This document shows positions 1-9,600 of a stretch of 36,734 nt of DNA, one piece after another. The stretch's first letter is position 1; the number at the start of each line of letters is the position of its first letter. A program made the position numbers and the translations under genes. The DNA comes from a bacterium. GTDB lineage: Bacteria > UBP14 > UBA6098 > B30-G16. The stretch spans positions 1 to 36,734 of the forward strand of contig JAGGZE010000044.1 of the NCBI GenBank assembly GCA_021162205.1, read 5' to 3'. The notes beneath the pieces were generated by a model. The model made no database searches. It saw only the letters and a program-made list of their open reading frames with translations, and had not been told where the DNA came from.

Positions 1-8
1 AGAGTCAC

Positions 9-105
9 GGCGACAATGAATCCCGTCCCGACGGGAGAAAAGTCGCCCCTAAAAAGAACCGAAGGTTCAAAAGAAGCACCCCCAGAAAGAGCCGAAGTGC
101 TCTTT
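9..105. repeat. Cluster of three consecutive palindromic hairpins
   Basis: Nested GGCGAC(9-14)...TCCCGTC(21-27)-CC-GACGGGA(30-36)...GTCGCC(42-47); GAACC-GAA-GGTTC (56-68); AAAGAGC-CGAAGT-GCTCTTT (86-105). Confidence 0.7.
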
Positions 106-210
106 TATTCGTTCCGACAAAATATAATTAAAAAATAAATCGAGCAAGATAAAAAGTTATTTTCAAAAAAAAATAATTTGCATTATGTTTAAAGATATGC
201 AAGTTTTGTC

Positions 211-239
211 TTGACAAGAAATTATAATTATCTTAATTT
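211..239 (+). promoter_or_regulatory. Candidate sigma70-like promoter upstream of the Memo-AMMECR1 gene
   Basis: TTGACA (211-216), 17-nt spacer, TAATTT (234-239); AT-rich intergenic region. Confidence 0.35.
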
Positions 240-317
240 TTAATTATCAAACCTTAAAGGAGGCATTCTTTATAGATTAAGCGTTCGATTTTAAGTGATT
301 TTCGCGTAGGGGGAATT

Positions 318-1775
318 TTGAGGTTATTATCGAGCGCAATCGAATGGGATTGTCTCCGTTCCATTATAATCGTTTCGATTCTTGTGGGCGGCATATCCAT
401 CGGCAGTGCGAAAAGTGATATTTGCACTGCGAGGGATGGACTTTATTCCATCGACCCTTCTATTTTATGGGCTCAGGTCGAAGGATTGCTGGAACTTATG
501 CCTGTTCGAAATGAGAATGCAAATATTATGGGAATATTTGTTCCCGGTGAAAATTATCTCATTTCCGGTGGATTACTCGGCACAGCATATAGTTCGATTT
601 CGGGAAAAACTTACGATATAGTCATTATTTTAACTGGGACACAATCCGCACAGCCAGGTGTTTTTATTTCGAGTTCTACTGGATTTATCACTCCACTCGG
701 AGTTTTGTATTCCGATAAAAGACTTGTCGATGAAATCGTAAAATCCTGTCCATCGATTCGGCCTGTGAAAAGACTTTCATCCGATGATTTCTGGTATCAA
801 CTTCCATTTTTGCAATATGTTTTGGGTTCATCGAAAATTATAAATATTCAAATCGGTGAGTCGTCATTTTCAAACTTGAAATCGTTAGCCGATAAGTTCG
901 GTAGAATATTTTCGGGCAAAAGAGTTTTGATAGTCGGTGTCGGTGAACTCGCCGAAAATGAAAATTCTCTTATTGTCAATAAATTAGATAAAGTGGGAAT
1001 CGGTGAACTCGAAGCGATGGATGCAAAATCGTTATTCCTATCCTGCGAAAATGGCGATGCTCGATTTACGAGCAAGGAAGTTGCCGCTTTTACTGTATTG
1101 CTTGTCGCTAAGCTCGAAGCTAAACGAGGTAAAGTTCTCAAACATATAATAGCGACAGGATTTTCACAGGAAATTTACAAAGGAATGACCGCTATCGTTT
1201 GGTCGGGTAAAAAACGCATCGAGAGGAAGATGATAGAGCTCACTCCAGCCGAGGGAATGAAACTTTGGGACCTTTCTGCAGCTATAATTTCTTCAGGGAA
1301 AGTTGTCCGCGATATTCCGAGAAATCTTTATAGTTATAAGGCAGGTGTATTTATATCATTGATTTCCGGGAATAAATTGGTCGCTCAAACCGGTGATTTT
1401 TTTACAAATATGAATATTGTCGAAGCTGTAGCTAAATTCTCTAAAATTCTCGTATCGCCGAGTAGAATCCCGAGAATTGAACAATCGATGCTCAAAAATG
1501 CTGTATTGACCGTTAGTATCGCAAATTCTGTAGAGGGAATTTCGATGCCGAAAATCGATATGGGAATATATATTCGACGGGGTGAGAAAGTTGTCGTATC
1601 TATGCCGGGAGAATTCGCAGACTATTCACCGAAAGAACGGCTCGAGAAAACTTGTCTTAAAGCCGGGTTACCATCTAAAAGTTGGTGCAATCCCGAATGC
1701 GATGTCCAATTTTTTACAGTGCAATCTTTCTCGGGGAATTTGAAGGAGTTCGATGAACAAAGTATCAAAAAATAA
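318..1775 (+). CDS. Secreted Memo-like/AMMECR1-like fusion protein (AmmeMemoRadiSam B+A type), apparently degenerate
   Basis: TTG start with SD-like TAGGGGG; N-terminal hydrophobic segment. Memo-like features: 'MGIFVPGENYLISGG', 'FITPLGVLYSDKRLVDEI', 'FWYQLPFLQYVLG', 'SLFLSCENGDARF'. AMMECR1-like C-terminus: 'GVFISLISGNKLVAQTGDF', 'DMGIYIRRGEKVVVSMP', 'LEKTCLKAGLPSKSWCNPECDVQFFTVQSF'. Confidence 0.72.
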   Translation: MRLLSSAIEWDCLRSIIIVSILVGGISIGSAKSDICTARDGLYSIDPSILWAQVEGLLELMPVRNENANIMGIFVPGENYLISGGLLGTAYSSISGKTYDIVIILTGTQSAQPGVFISSSTGFITPLGVLYSDKRLVDEIVKSCPSIRPVKRLSSDDFWYQLPFLQYVLGSSKIINIQIGESSFSNLKSLADKFGRIFSGKRVLIVGVGELAENENSLIVNKLDKVGIGELEAMDAKSLFLSCENGDARFTSKEVAAFTVLLVAKLEAKRGKVLKHIIATGFSQEIYKGMTAIVWSGKKRIERKMIELTPAEGMKLWDLSAAIISSGKVVRDIPRNLYSYKAGVFISLISGNKLVAQTGDFFTNMNIVEAVAKFSKILVSPSRIPRIEQSMLKNAVLTVSIANSVEGISMPKIDMGIYIRRGEKVVVSMPGEFADYSPKERLEKTCLKAGLPSKSWCNPECDVQFFTVQSFSGNLKEFDEQSIKK

Positions 1776-3003
1776 TGTAATTTTACTTCTATTTATTCTT
1801 TCGATATTTATCGCTGGATGCGGTTCTGTTCCCAAAGCCGATATCGTGCAGAATACAGTTGCAAACGATAATATAGATTGTATCTGCTGCGGGGAAATCG
1901 TTCCCGACCAGGCATTATTCTGGGCATTGGTGAATAAGGGTGTTTCACCTAAACTCGTGGAATCTTTCAAAAATCCATTATCGAAAGTTTTGGATATGCG
2001 CAAGATTTATCCCGGCGATAAATATAAACTCGTATATGGTCGATATGAAAATATTAAATCTTTCGAGCTTATTCGTTCACCATGGGAAAAATATGTGGTT
2101 TATTCGACAGATAGCGGATTGGTTGCAGAAAAGGACACTATCGCACTTACGAGAACGATTTTTTCTGCCGAGGGTATCGTGCATAATACATTATGGGGTT
2201 CGATGCGCAAAGAGGGAATCGAACCTGCGGCTATCGTGAATTTCACCGATGTTCTCGAATACGATTTCGATTTTGTAACCGATACTCGCGAGGGACATAA
2301 ATTTAGAATTATGTATGAAAAAATCTCATTTGGCGATTCTGTAATAAGTGTCGGTAAAATATTATTGGCGGAATATGGAACTTCCGATACTGTTCACACT
2401 GCGGTCTGGTATGTGGACCCCGATGGAAGAGATGGATATTTCGATTTGAAAGGCAATTCTATGCGGAAATCGATGCTGAAAACTCCACTGACATATCGTC
2501 GAATAAGTTCTCATTTCACATATCATAGATTTCATCCGATATTGAAAATTTATCGTCCGCATCTCGGCGTCGACTATGCTGCACCGAGTGGCACACCGAT
2601 TGTTGCATCTGGCAGTGGCACTATAATTTTTGCGGGCAAAAAAGGTGGATACGGAAATTTCATTCATATCAAGCATTCGAATGGAATCGAGACTATGTAT
2701 GGTCATCTTTCGAGATTTGCCAAAGGAATTAAAAAAGGTGTTAAAGTTAAGCGGGGCAGGTTAATCGGTTATGTGGGTTCGACAGGTCTTTCTACCGGTC
2801 CGCATCTCGATTATCGAATTAAAGTTCATGGGAAATTTGTCAATCCTGAAAAATATGCATTTCCCGCTGAACCACCGATTAAGAAAAAATATCGCAGTTC
2901 ATATATCGAATATGCGAAATCTGTTATAAATGGTGCTGAAATGCTTGCCAATGCCGATTCTGAGTATGTCGATAATAACGAAAATAATGGGGAAAATAAA
3001 TAA
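1753..3003 (+). CDS. Lipoprotein with M23 (LytM/NlpD-type) peptidase domain
   Basis: Lipobox 'LSIFIAGCGS'; 'HLGVDYAAPSGTPIVASGSGTI', 'YGNFIHIKHSNGIETMYGHLSRF', 'GYVGSTGLSTGPHLDYRI'. Overlaps the previous CDS by 23 nt. Confidence 0.88.
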   Translation: MNKVSKNNVILLLFILSIFIAGCGSVPKADIVQNTVANDNIDCICCGEIVPDQALFWALVNKGVSPKLVESFKNPLSKVLDMRKIYPGDKYKLVYGRYENIKSFELIRSPWEKYVVYSTDSGLVAEKDTIALTRTIFSAEGIVHNTLWGSMRKEGIEPAAIVNFTDVLEYDFDFVTDTREGHKFRIMYEKISFGDSVISVGKILLAEYGTSDTVHTAVWYVDPDGRDGYFDLKGNSMRKSMLKTPLTYRRISSHFTYHRFHPILKIYRPHLGVDYAAPSGTPIVASGSGTIIFAGKKGGYGNFIHIKHSNGIETMYGHLSRFAKGIKKGVKVKRGRLIGYVGSTGLSTGPHLDYRIKVHGKFVNPEKYAFPAEPPIKKKYRSSYIEYAKSVINGAEMLANADSEYVDNNENNGENK

Positions 3004-3100
3004 AATAATTTAACAAATGACAAAATTTCTTGTGCATATATGAAAATGTTTTTTATTCTTAACAAAATTTTAATATTTTAGGAATAAGGGGGATTTTAAA

Positions 3101-6100
3101 ATGAGGAAAATTTTTATTTCGATGTTAATTTTTATCGGTGTAATTGCAATATTTGCGGATGACCCGCCGACACCGCTTTCTGCTGCATTGGTGAATCCAG
3201 GATATAGATATGCACCATCGGGAGCGATAGCATTACAGGTTTCACCCGCTTGCACACTGAGTAATCCAGCGGGGACTCATTATCAATTCAGACGGGCATC
3301 TATTCTGTCAGCGAGTATGGATACGATAACAACATCGCCGCTCGCACTGACGAGTTATACATTTTACGATGCCGCCGATGGCGAAATTTATGAATATTAT
3401 GTCCGAGCTATTTATGAGGATGATACATCGTTCTGGTCGGATTCACTTATTCTAACTCACGACCTCGAGCCGCCGGAACATATATCCTATCTCGTCGCTC
3501 AACATTGTTGTTCGGAAACAGATTGTGCAATCTATCTTACCTGGCAGAAAGTCGATGATTTCGCATCATCCATAAATGGCTCCGAGGTTCGCGGTTATGG
3601 TATTTATCGTTCTCCGACAACAGGCGGTATCGATATTAGTTTAGGATATATTACTGCTACTACACCCGGGATTGCATTTATTTCATCGGATGGCAGCGAG
3701 ATTTACAATTTTATCGATACAACGATTACTCCCGGCGAAACATATAGATATACTGTTGTTGCGTTCGATAGTGCAGGTTATCCTGTCGCTGGACTCGGTC
3801 ATTTTCAGCATTATGATAATCCGATTGTTTTTGCGAGTGCTGTCGGACCTGGTGTATGCAGTTTTCCATTAAATGCGGTTTTAGAAGCTGTTCCAAGAGT
3901 TATCGATGCTACGAGTCAACTCGTGCAAATCGATGCCAGGGCTGTTTGGTTGAAATGGTCGAGACTTTACCAGTTTATTCGTGAGGACATCGCCTGTGGA
4001 ACTATGGATACCACAAATTGGACAAATGTCCCATATTATACATGGTCGATTCGCGATTGCCATCGATATAATTTTTATGCGAGAATTCGCGACGATGAAA
4101 CAGCGGACACATCGGATTGGTTTATGCGTGGACCGATGCTTACCGACCGCTCTGGTCCGCAGGCAATAGATTCCACTGTTTCACACCCCGAGGGCAGTGA
4201 AATTCGCACTCATTTCTATATTCACGATGAATCCATTCTCGATTGCTTGACCGACGAATGTGGAACTCATTGCGGTATCGGTGTGATGCAATACAAACTT
4301 TATCGTGTCGATTTCGACAATCTCGATTCTTTCTTCCCTTATGACCCATCGGATACCGACCATCTTTTGTATGTGTATAATGTAAATGATACTTTCCAAA
4401 CCGATGTTGACCTTCTATTCCGCGACGATGGCACGATTCTTCCGATGGAGGACAACGAAACATATATGTATATTCTCGTGGCTTTCGACAGTCTCGGACA
4501 TTATAATTATTTCTCGAACAATATGGATACGGCGACATCCGATTTGGGAATAGTGGACCCGGAAATTTTGCCACTCGGCACCTGGTCATCGGGAGATTGC
4601 GTTACATTGCAAATTTTGGATACGAGTTATTGCGATTTCGATTCGATTTATATCGAACAATCGATAAGTGCCGATTTCACTGCGGGTGCTGTCAGTTATG
4701 GACCATATCAAGTTCACGATGCTGTGTTCTCGAACCCCGATGATGGCGATTGCAACGATTTGGATACTTTGACTTTCCAGATATGCGGTCTCGAGGAAGC
4801 GCAATATTATTTCAGAATTTATGCCACAGACCGCAATGGTAATGTATCGGAATATTCTAATATTGTGAATACGAGATTCGATAATACTCCGCCGACACCA
4901 GTTTCGATAGATTCGTTATATTCGCGGGCAGTTTGCACAGATGAGATGAAAATCACGATTTGGTGGTCCCCAGCAGACGATGCAGGTGTCGGTGTTCAAA
5001 AATATAATATCTATCGTTCGGATACGCCCGGTGTATTGGGTTCGCTCGTTGCCACTATCGACCATAATCCGTTTTTTACATATTATAGTTGGACAGACGA
5101 TTTGCCCAATTCTACGAACAATTTTAGGGATAATTACTATACTGTCGCATCTGTCGATAATTTCGATTTGGAAAATATTAGTGGAATTCAAAATACATTT
5201 GGCAGCGGAACTCCACCTTATTCCGCAAGAATAGATACTGTGTATCCCGAATTTATTTCTGGTGAAATGTATGTCGTTATCGAATGGAGCGACACTACGC
5301 CTTACGATTACGGCACGGGCGGAATCGGCAATGCCTATCGTGTAGAACATAGTGCCGATGAAAGTTGGCTTTGTATCGGCGACCCCGATATTATCGATAT
5401 CGAAGACCCTACCTACGAACATCGGTTAGTTCTTCCACGCTCGATTATAGTCGGTTCACCACATAGATTTTTCCATATTGCGACTATCGACCCGTGGGGC
5501 AATGAAAGCGCATATTCTGTTCCTTACGAATATACCGATTCGAGTTGGGCAGCGGATTCTATGGTCGTTCATCTTTATTACGGATGGAATATGGTTGCCT
5601 TGCCTGTTCTGCCGAGAAGTCTAAACTATCGCGATATATTCCCATCGGCACTTTCTGCTCCTCTAAGTTATAGTGCCGATTCGGGTATAGGATATTTCTC
5701 CGCCGATACTATGCAAATCGGATACGGATATTGGATTTATAGCCCGGGCGATATGGATATCGAGATTCTCGGCTATCATATTCCATATATAACTCGTGAC
5801 CTCACAAATCCAGGATATTATCTTGTCGGTGGAATTAGCGATACGACAGGATTTTCGGTAACTCCACATGGTTCTTTGTTGACGAGCGATTTACTTTGGC
5901 ACAATCCTGCGATTGGAACTTATGAAATGGCATCGGAATTGATTCCTGGAAGAGGTTATTGGCTTTTTGTGAATGGCGCTTGCGAATACGATGTTCCTGG
6001 CGGTATGTTGAAAATTTATTCGGATATAGAACCTGAATGGGTCGGCAATATTACCGCTGGAAATCAAACTTTGATTTTCGGTATCGGCTCGGATAAACTC

Positions 6101-6637
6101 GATTTAATAATGCCACCGGCGCCACCCGAAAACGAAATTCCATCGTTGATTTCTGATGATAAAAGTTTCATTCGCGATATTTCTGAAAATAACGAATGGA
6201 CAGTGAAATTGCCCGAAAAGATGGAATTAAATTGGATTTCCAATGATATGCCAAAAGGTTTAATTCTTATCGCCGATAATCGCACAATCGATATGAATTC
6301 GGTCGATAAAATCGAATTGCCCGCTGGCGAATATAAAATTGTGCTGAAAAATTCGGTTCCCGATAAATTTGAGGTTTCGGCTCATCCAAATCCATTTAAT
6401 TTTAGCACATCGATTAAAATTTCCGCGCCTACCGACAACGATGCATCGATTGAGATTTATTCTATGGATGGCAAACAAGTAAAGACATTGTGGCATGGAA
6501 AATTAAATTCTGGCGAGCATACTTATATTTGGAATGGCGTGAACAATAATGGTGTGCAGATGCCTGCTGGAATTTATTTTGTGAAAACTGTTTTTGGAAA
6601 TAATGTATCGAATTTGAGGATTTTATTCATTAAATAG
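3101..6637 (+). CDS. Large secreted FN3-repeat surface protein with C-terminal T9SS/FlgD-like sorting-type domain
   Basis: Signal peptide; repeated FN3-like strands ('YEYYVRAIYEDDTSFWSD', 'YRYTVVAFDSAGYPV', 'YNIYRSDTPG'); 'GWNMVALPV...GYWIYSPG...GYWLFVNG'; C-terminus 'AHPNPFNFSTSIKI...IEIYSMDGKQVKTLW...YIWNGVNNNGVQMPAGIYFVKTVFG'. Confidence 0.85.
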   Translation: MRKIFISMLIFIGVIAIFADDPPTPLSAALVNPGYRYAPSGAIALQVSPACTLSNPAGTHYQFRRASILSASMDTITTSPLALTSYTFYDAADGEIYEYYVRAIYEDDTSFWSDSLILTHDLEPPEHISYLVAQHCCSETDCAIYLTWQKVDDFASSINGSEVRGYGIYRSPTTGGIDISLGYITATTPGIAFISSDGSEIYNFIDTTITPGETYRYTVVAFDSAGYPVAGLGHFQHYDNPIVFASAVGPGVCSFPLNAVLEAVPRVIDATSQLVQIDARAVWLKWSRLYQFIREDIACGTMDTTNWTNVPYYTWSIRDCHRYNFYARIRDDETADTSDWFMRGPMLTDRSGPQAIDSTVSHPEGSEIRTHFYIHDESILDCLTDECGTHCGIGVMQYKLYRVDFDNLDSFFPYDPSDTDHLLYVYNVNDTFQTDVDLLFRDDGTILPMEDNETYMYILVAFDSLGHYNYFSNNMDTATSDLGIVDPEILPLGTWSSGDCVTLQILDTSYCDFDSIYIEQSISADFTAGAVSYGPYQVHDAVFSNPDDGDCNDLDTLTFQICGLEEAQYYFRIYATDRNGNVSEYSNIVNTRFDNTPPTPVSIDSLYSRAVCTDEMKITIWWSPADDAGVGVQKYNIYRSDTPGVLGSLVATIDHNPFFTYYSWTDDLPNSTNNFRDNYYTVASVDNFDLENISGIQNTFGSGTPPYSARIDTVYPEFISGEMYVVIEWSDTTPYDYGTGGIGNAYRVEHSADESWLCIGDPDIIDIEDPTYEHRLVLPRSIIVGSPHRFFHIATIDPWGNESAYSVPYEYTDSSWAADSMVVHLYYGWNMVALPVLPRSLNYRDIFPSALSAPLSYSADSGIGYFSADTMQIGYGYWIYSPGDMDIEILGYHIPYITRDLTNPGYYLVGGISDTTGFSVTPHGSLLTSDLLWHNPAIGTYEMASELIPGRGYWLFVNGACEYDVPGGMLKIYSDIEPEWVGNITAGNQTLIFGIGSDKLDLIMPPAPPENEIPSLISDDKSFIRDISENNEWTVKLPEKMELNWISNDMPKGLILIADNRTIDMNSVDKIELPAGEYKIVLKNSVPDKFEVSAHPNPFNFSTSIKISAPTDNDASIEIYSMDGKQVKTLWHGKLNSGEHTYIWNGVNNNGVQMPAGIYFVKTVFGNNVSNLRILFIK

Positions 6638-6684
6638 CAAAAAATGAAATTTATATAATAGAAAATATAAAAAGGAGTTAAAAT

Positions 6685-9600
6685 ATGAAGCGACTTGGAA
6701 TTATAACAATAATGGCATTTTGGGTGATTTTGGTTTTCGCTCAGGGCGCACCGACATTGGAACCGCTCAATGAATTCACAGGAGGACATACCTGCCAGTT
6801 GAACTGGACATTGCCGGGTGGGACAGAACCTTATGTCTACCACATTCAGGTTTTTCGAGTCGATTCCGGTGAAACCGAATTTCCAGATTCTCTCGACGAT
6901 ATGTATTCTGATTCTATTTTCTCTATTTTTCCGATACCATTGACATCTGTTCCTGAAAATAGTTTCACCGTCGGATTGGATTCCACAAGCACTCTCGCCG
7001 ATGACCCTCTTGTCGATGGAGCGAGATATTGCTATCGAATTCGATACAAGTATGAACCTACTCCTGGCGATTATCTTTTCTCCGATTGGTCGAATGTGGT
7101 CTGTTCGACTCAGGATAATTCTCCACCCGTAGTCGGTGTGGATTCGCTTTGGATTTGGACGAATACGCCGACAGTTGCAGTGAATTGCTCATTATACGAT
7201 GATATTTCAAATCGAATAGTCGGGGCGAAACTCTATGTAAGAACTGATTCGATATCGCCATGGGAATTCTATTCGGAGCGAGATGTCTCTGGAACAGATA
7301 CTGTGGATATAGATTTCACATTTGCTCCCGACAGCGATGGCTATTATGAATTTTATATCGTAGGTATCGATGGTTTCGGCAATGAAACATCGCTATTCGA
7401 TGGAATGACTCCTGTTCCCTGTCATACCTGGACAAGATTCGATACGCAGCAACCCGAGGCATCTGTTGAGCCCGATGATTTCGACGAGTATTATACAACT
7501 CGTTCGATAGAAATGCCGTTCATCGCATCGGATACTTACAGCGGAGTAAAAGAAGTGCAGATATATTATAGGCGAGATTCGGGTTCAGCAACACTTTACG
7601 ATACTCGAATTTTCGAAGGCGAAATAGATATTTCAGAATTGGATACTTTTAATGTCGCAAACGATGGAGATTACGAAATTTATCTTATGGCGGTGGATTC
7701 TGCGGACAATATCGAATTATCGACAATAACAGAAGTTCAATTCTATATCGACACGAATTCTCCCGAATTCGCTGCAACCGATGCAGTCGATACCACGACA
7801 ATTTCACATCGTTACGATGTTCCAGCGGAATCGGGTTATAGCAACGATACGACAATTTTCGTAACTCCGACCGATGCTGTGGATTTACCTCCCGATGGCG
7901 ATGTCTATGTATCGACTATCGAAAGCGTGTATGTCGCTGAAAGTGAAGCATTCGGTGTCAATCTTCAGGTATTTCCATATTTTGATGGAGCACATTACGA
8001 ATATTCTATGACCGATGGCGATAGCGCGAGGAATATATATGTTAAGCTCGAGGATGTTGCAGGCAATTTTTCGATTGTTAATTCGCAGTCGATTTATCTC
8101 GATACCGATGCACCGACTATACGCAGTATCGAAATTTACGATATCGATGCCTCAATTTCCACCGATACCACTGATAATGTGCAGGTTAAGGTTCATATCG
8201 ACCCAGACCCCGATAGTTCGCCATTCTATAAAGTTTTTCTAACACAGGACTCCACAGAATTGAATAATATTCCAGCCGATGGATGGCGGGATATCGCCGA
8301 TACGTTGCTTTTTACATTCGATGGTCTTGTCGAAAGCGGATGGGTATACACTTATGCAGTGCTTAAAGATTCCGCTGGAAATGTATCCAATGCTGTCTAT
8401 GATTCGATTTACTACAATGCAAGTCCATTAAAATACATTCATTTAATTTCACTGCGAGATTTCGATGGTCCCGATACGACTGGAACATATACCGATACGA
8501 TTGCTATCGAGGTAACTCTTACTTATGGAAGGGACATCGATTCGATATCGATTTGGGATGATGGCGCAGGTCCGTCGTTTTATGCAGTAATTACACCTAC
8601 TGGAGCGGAAACAACTGTTACTATCGACCACGAATTTTCATCTGGCGATGGTGTTCGATGGATTTATATTCAGGGTAAAAGCATTGTCGATGCTATTCCG
8701 ACAGATGAGGAATCTTTAAGTATTATACTCGATACGAGAAAACCGATTTTGCCATCCATCGTTGTCGGGGATGCATCGACAGGATTCGATTTAACTGATA
8801 CATCGGAGATTTCCGATTCGGCATATACGAACAATCCTCTTGTCGATGTTGATTTCAATAGTTCTTATGACCCGACCTCTCCTATCGGTTCGGGAATATA
8901 TCATTTGAAACTAATTTCATCGGGAAGCGAAGTGGATACCGAATATACATCGACGATAACATTCGCACTTCCAGATACCGATGCTGTTCGTTTTGTGAAT
9001 GGATATGTTCAGGATTCGGCAGGAAACTGGTCCGACCCGTTTATTCATCAGATTACACTCGATAGATATCGTCCGACGATAATATCGGTGGTTCTTCAGG
9101 ATAGTGCTGCCGGTGATGAGGATTATACGAGTGGTTTGAAAGTTCGAGTTGTTACTGTCGCAGATGATGGTTCTATGGGCAATCCCGCATATATCGCATT
9201 TTTCGAGGACCCTGACCTATGGGCTCAAAATCTCTACGACCTATGGCAACCGTATAATAGCGAACTTTACTATACATTCGATAATCCCGATACGGGAACG
9301 AAAATTCTTTATATCGCTGTTAAGGACCGAGCGGGAAATATCAGTCTTATGACAAGCGACGATATTTTCTATCGGACATCGATTGTATGCAATTTTGCCC
9401 TTTACAATGTCATTCGCGGCACAAGCCATACGGTTTATACAAATTCACCCACAGTAGGTGTTCAGTTTAGTCCACTCGGGACACCGCCCGCTTATTATTT
9501 CTTGAACGAGGATTCGACTGCCGATTTCGATTGGATAACTTATCCATCGACAGGGATGACTACATTTACGATTTCCGCCGATGAGGGTCAAAAAGTCGTC

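Noticed and set aside
221-234. TATAAT directly after TTGACA as the promoter -10 box
   Set aside because: Spacing from TTGACA is only 6 nt; the TAATTT at 17 nt spacing is the more plausible -10.
4140-5422. Antisense ORFs of 149 and 168 aa inside the 1,178-aa gene
   Set aside because: No recognisable domains or RBS; shadow of the coding strand.
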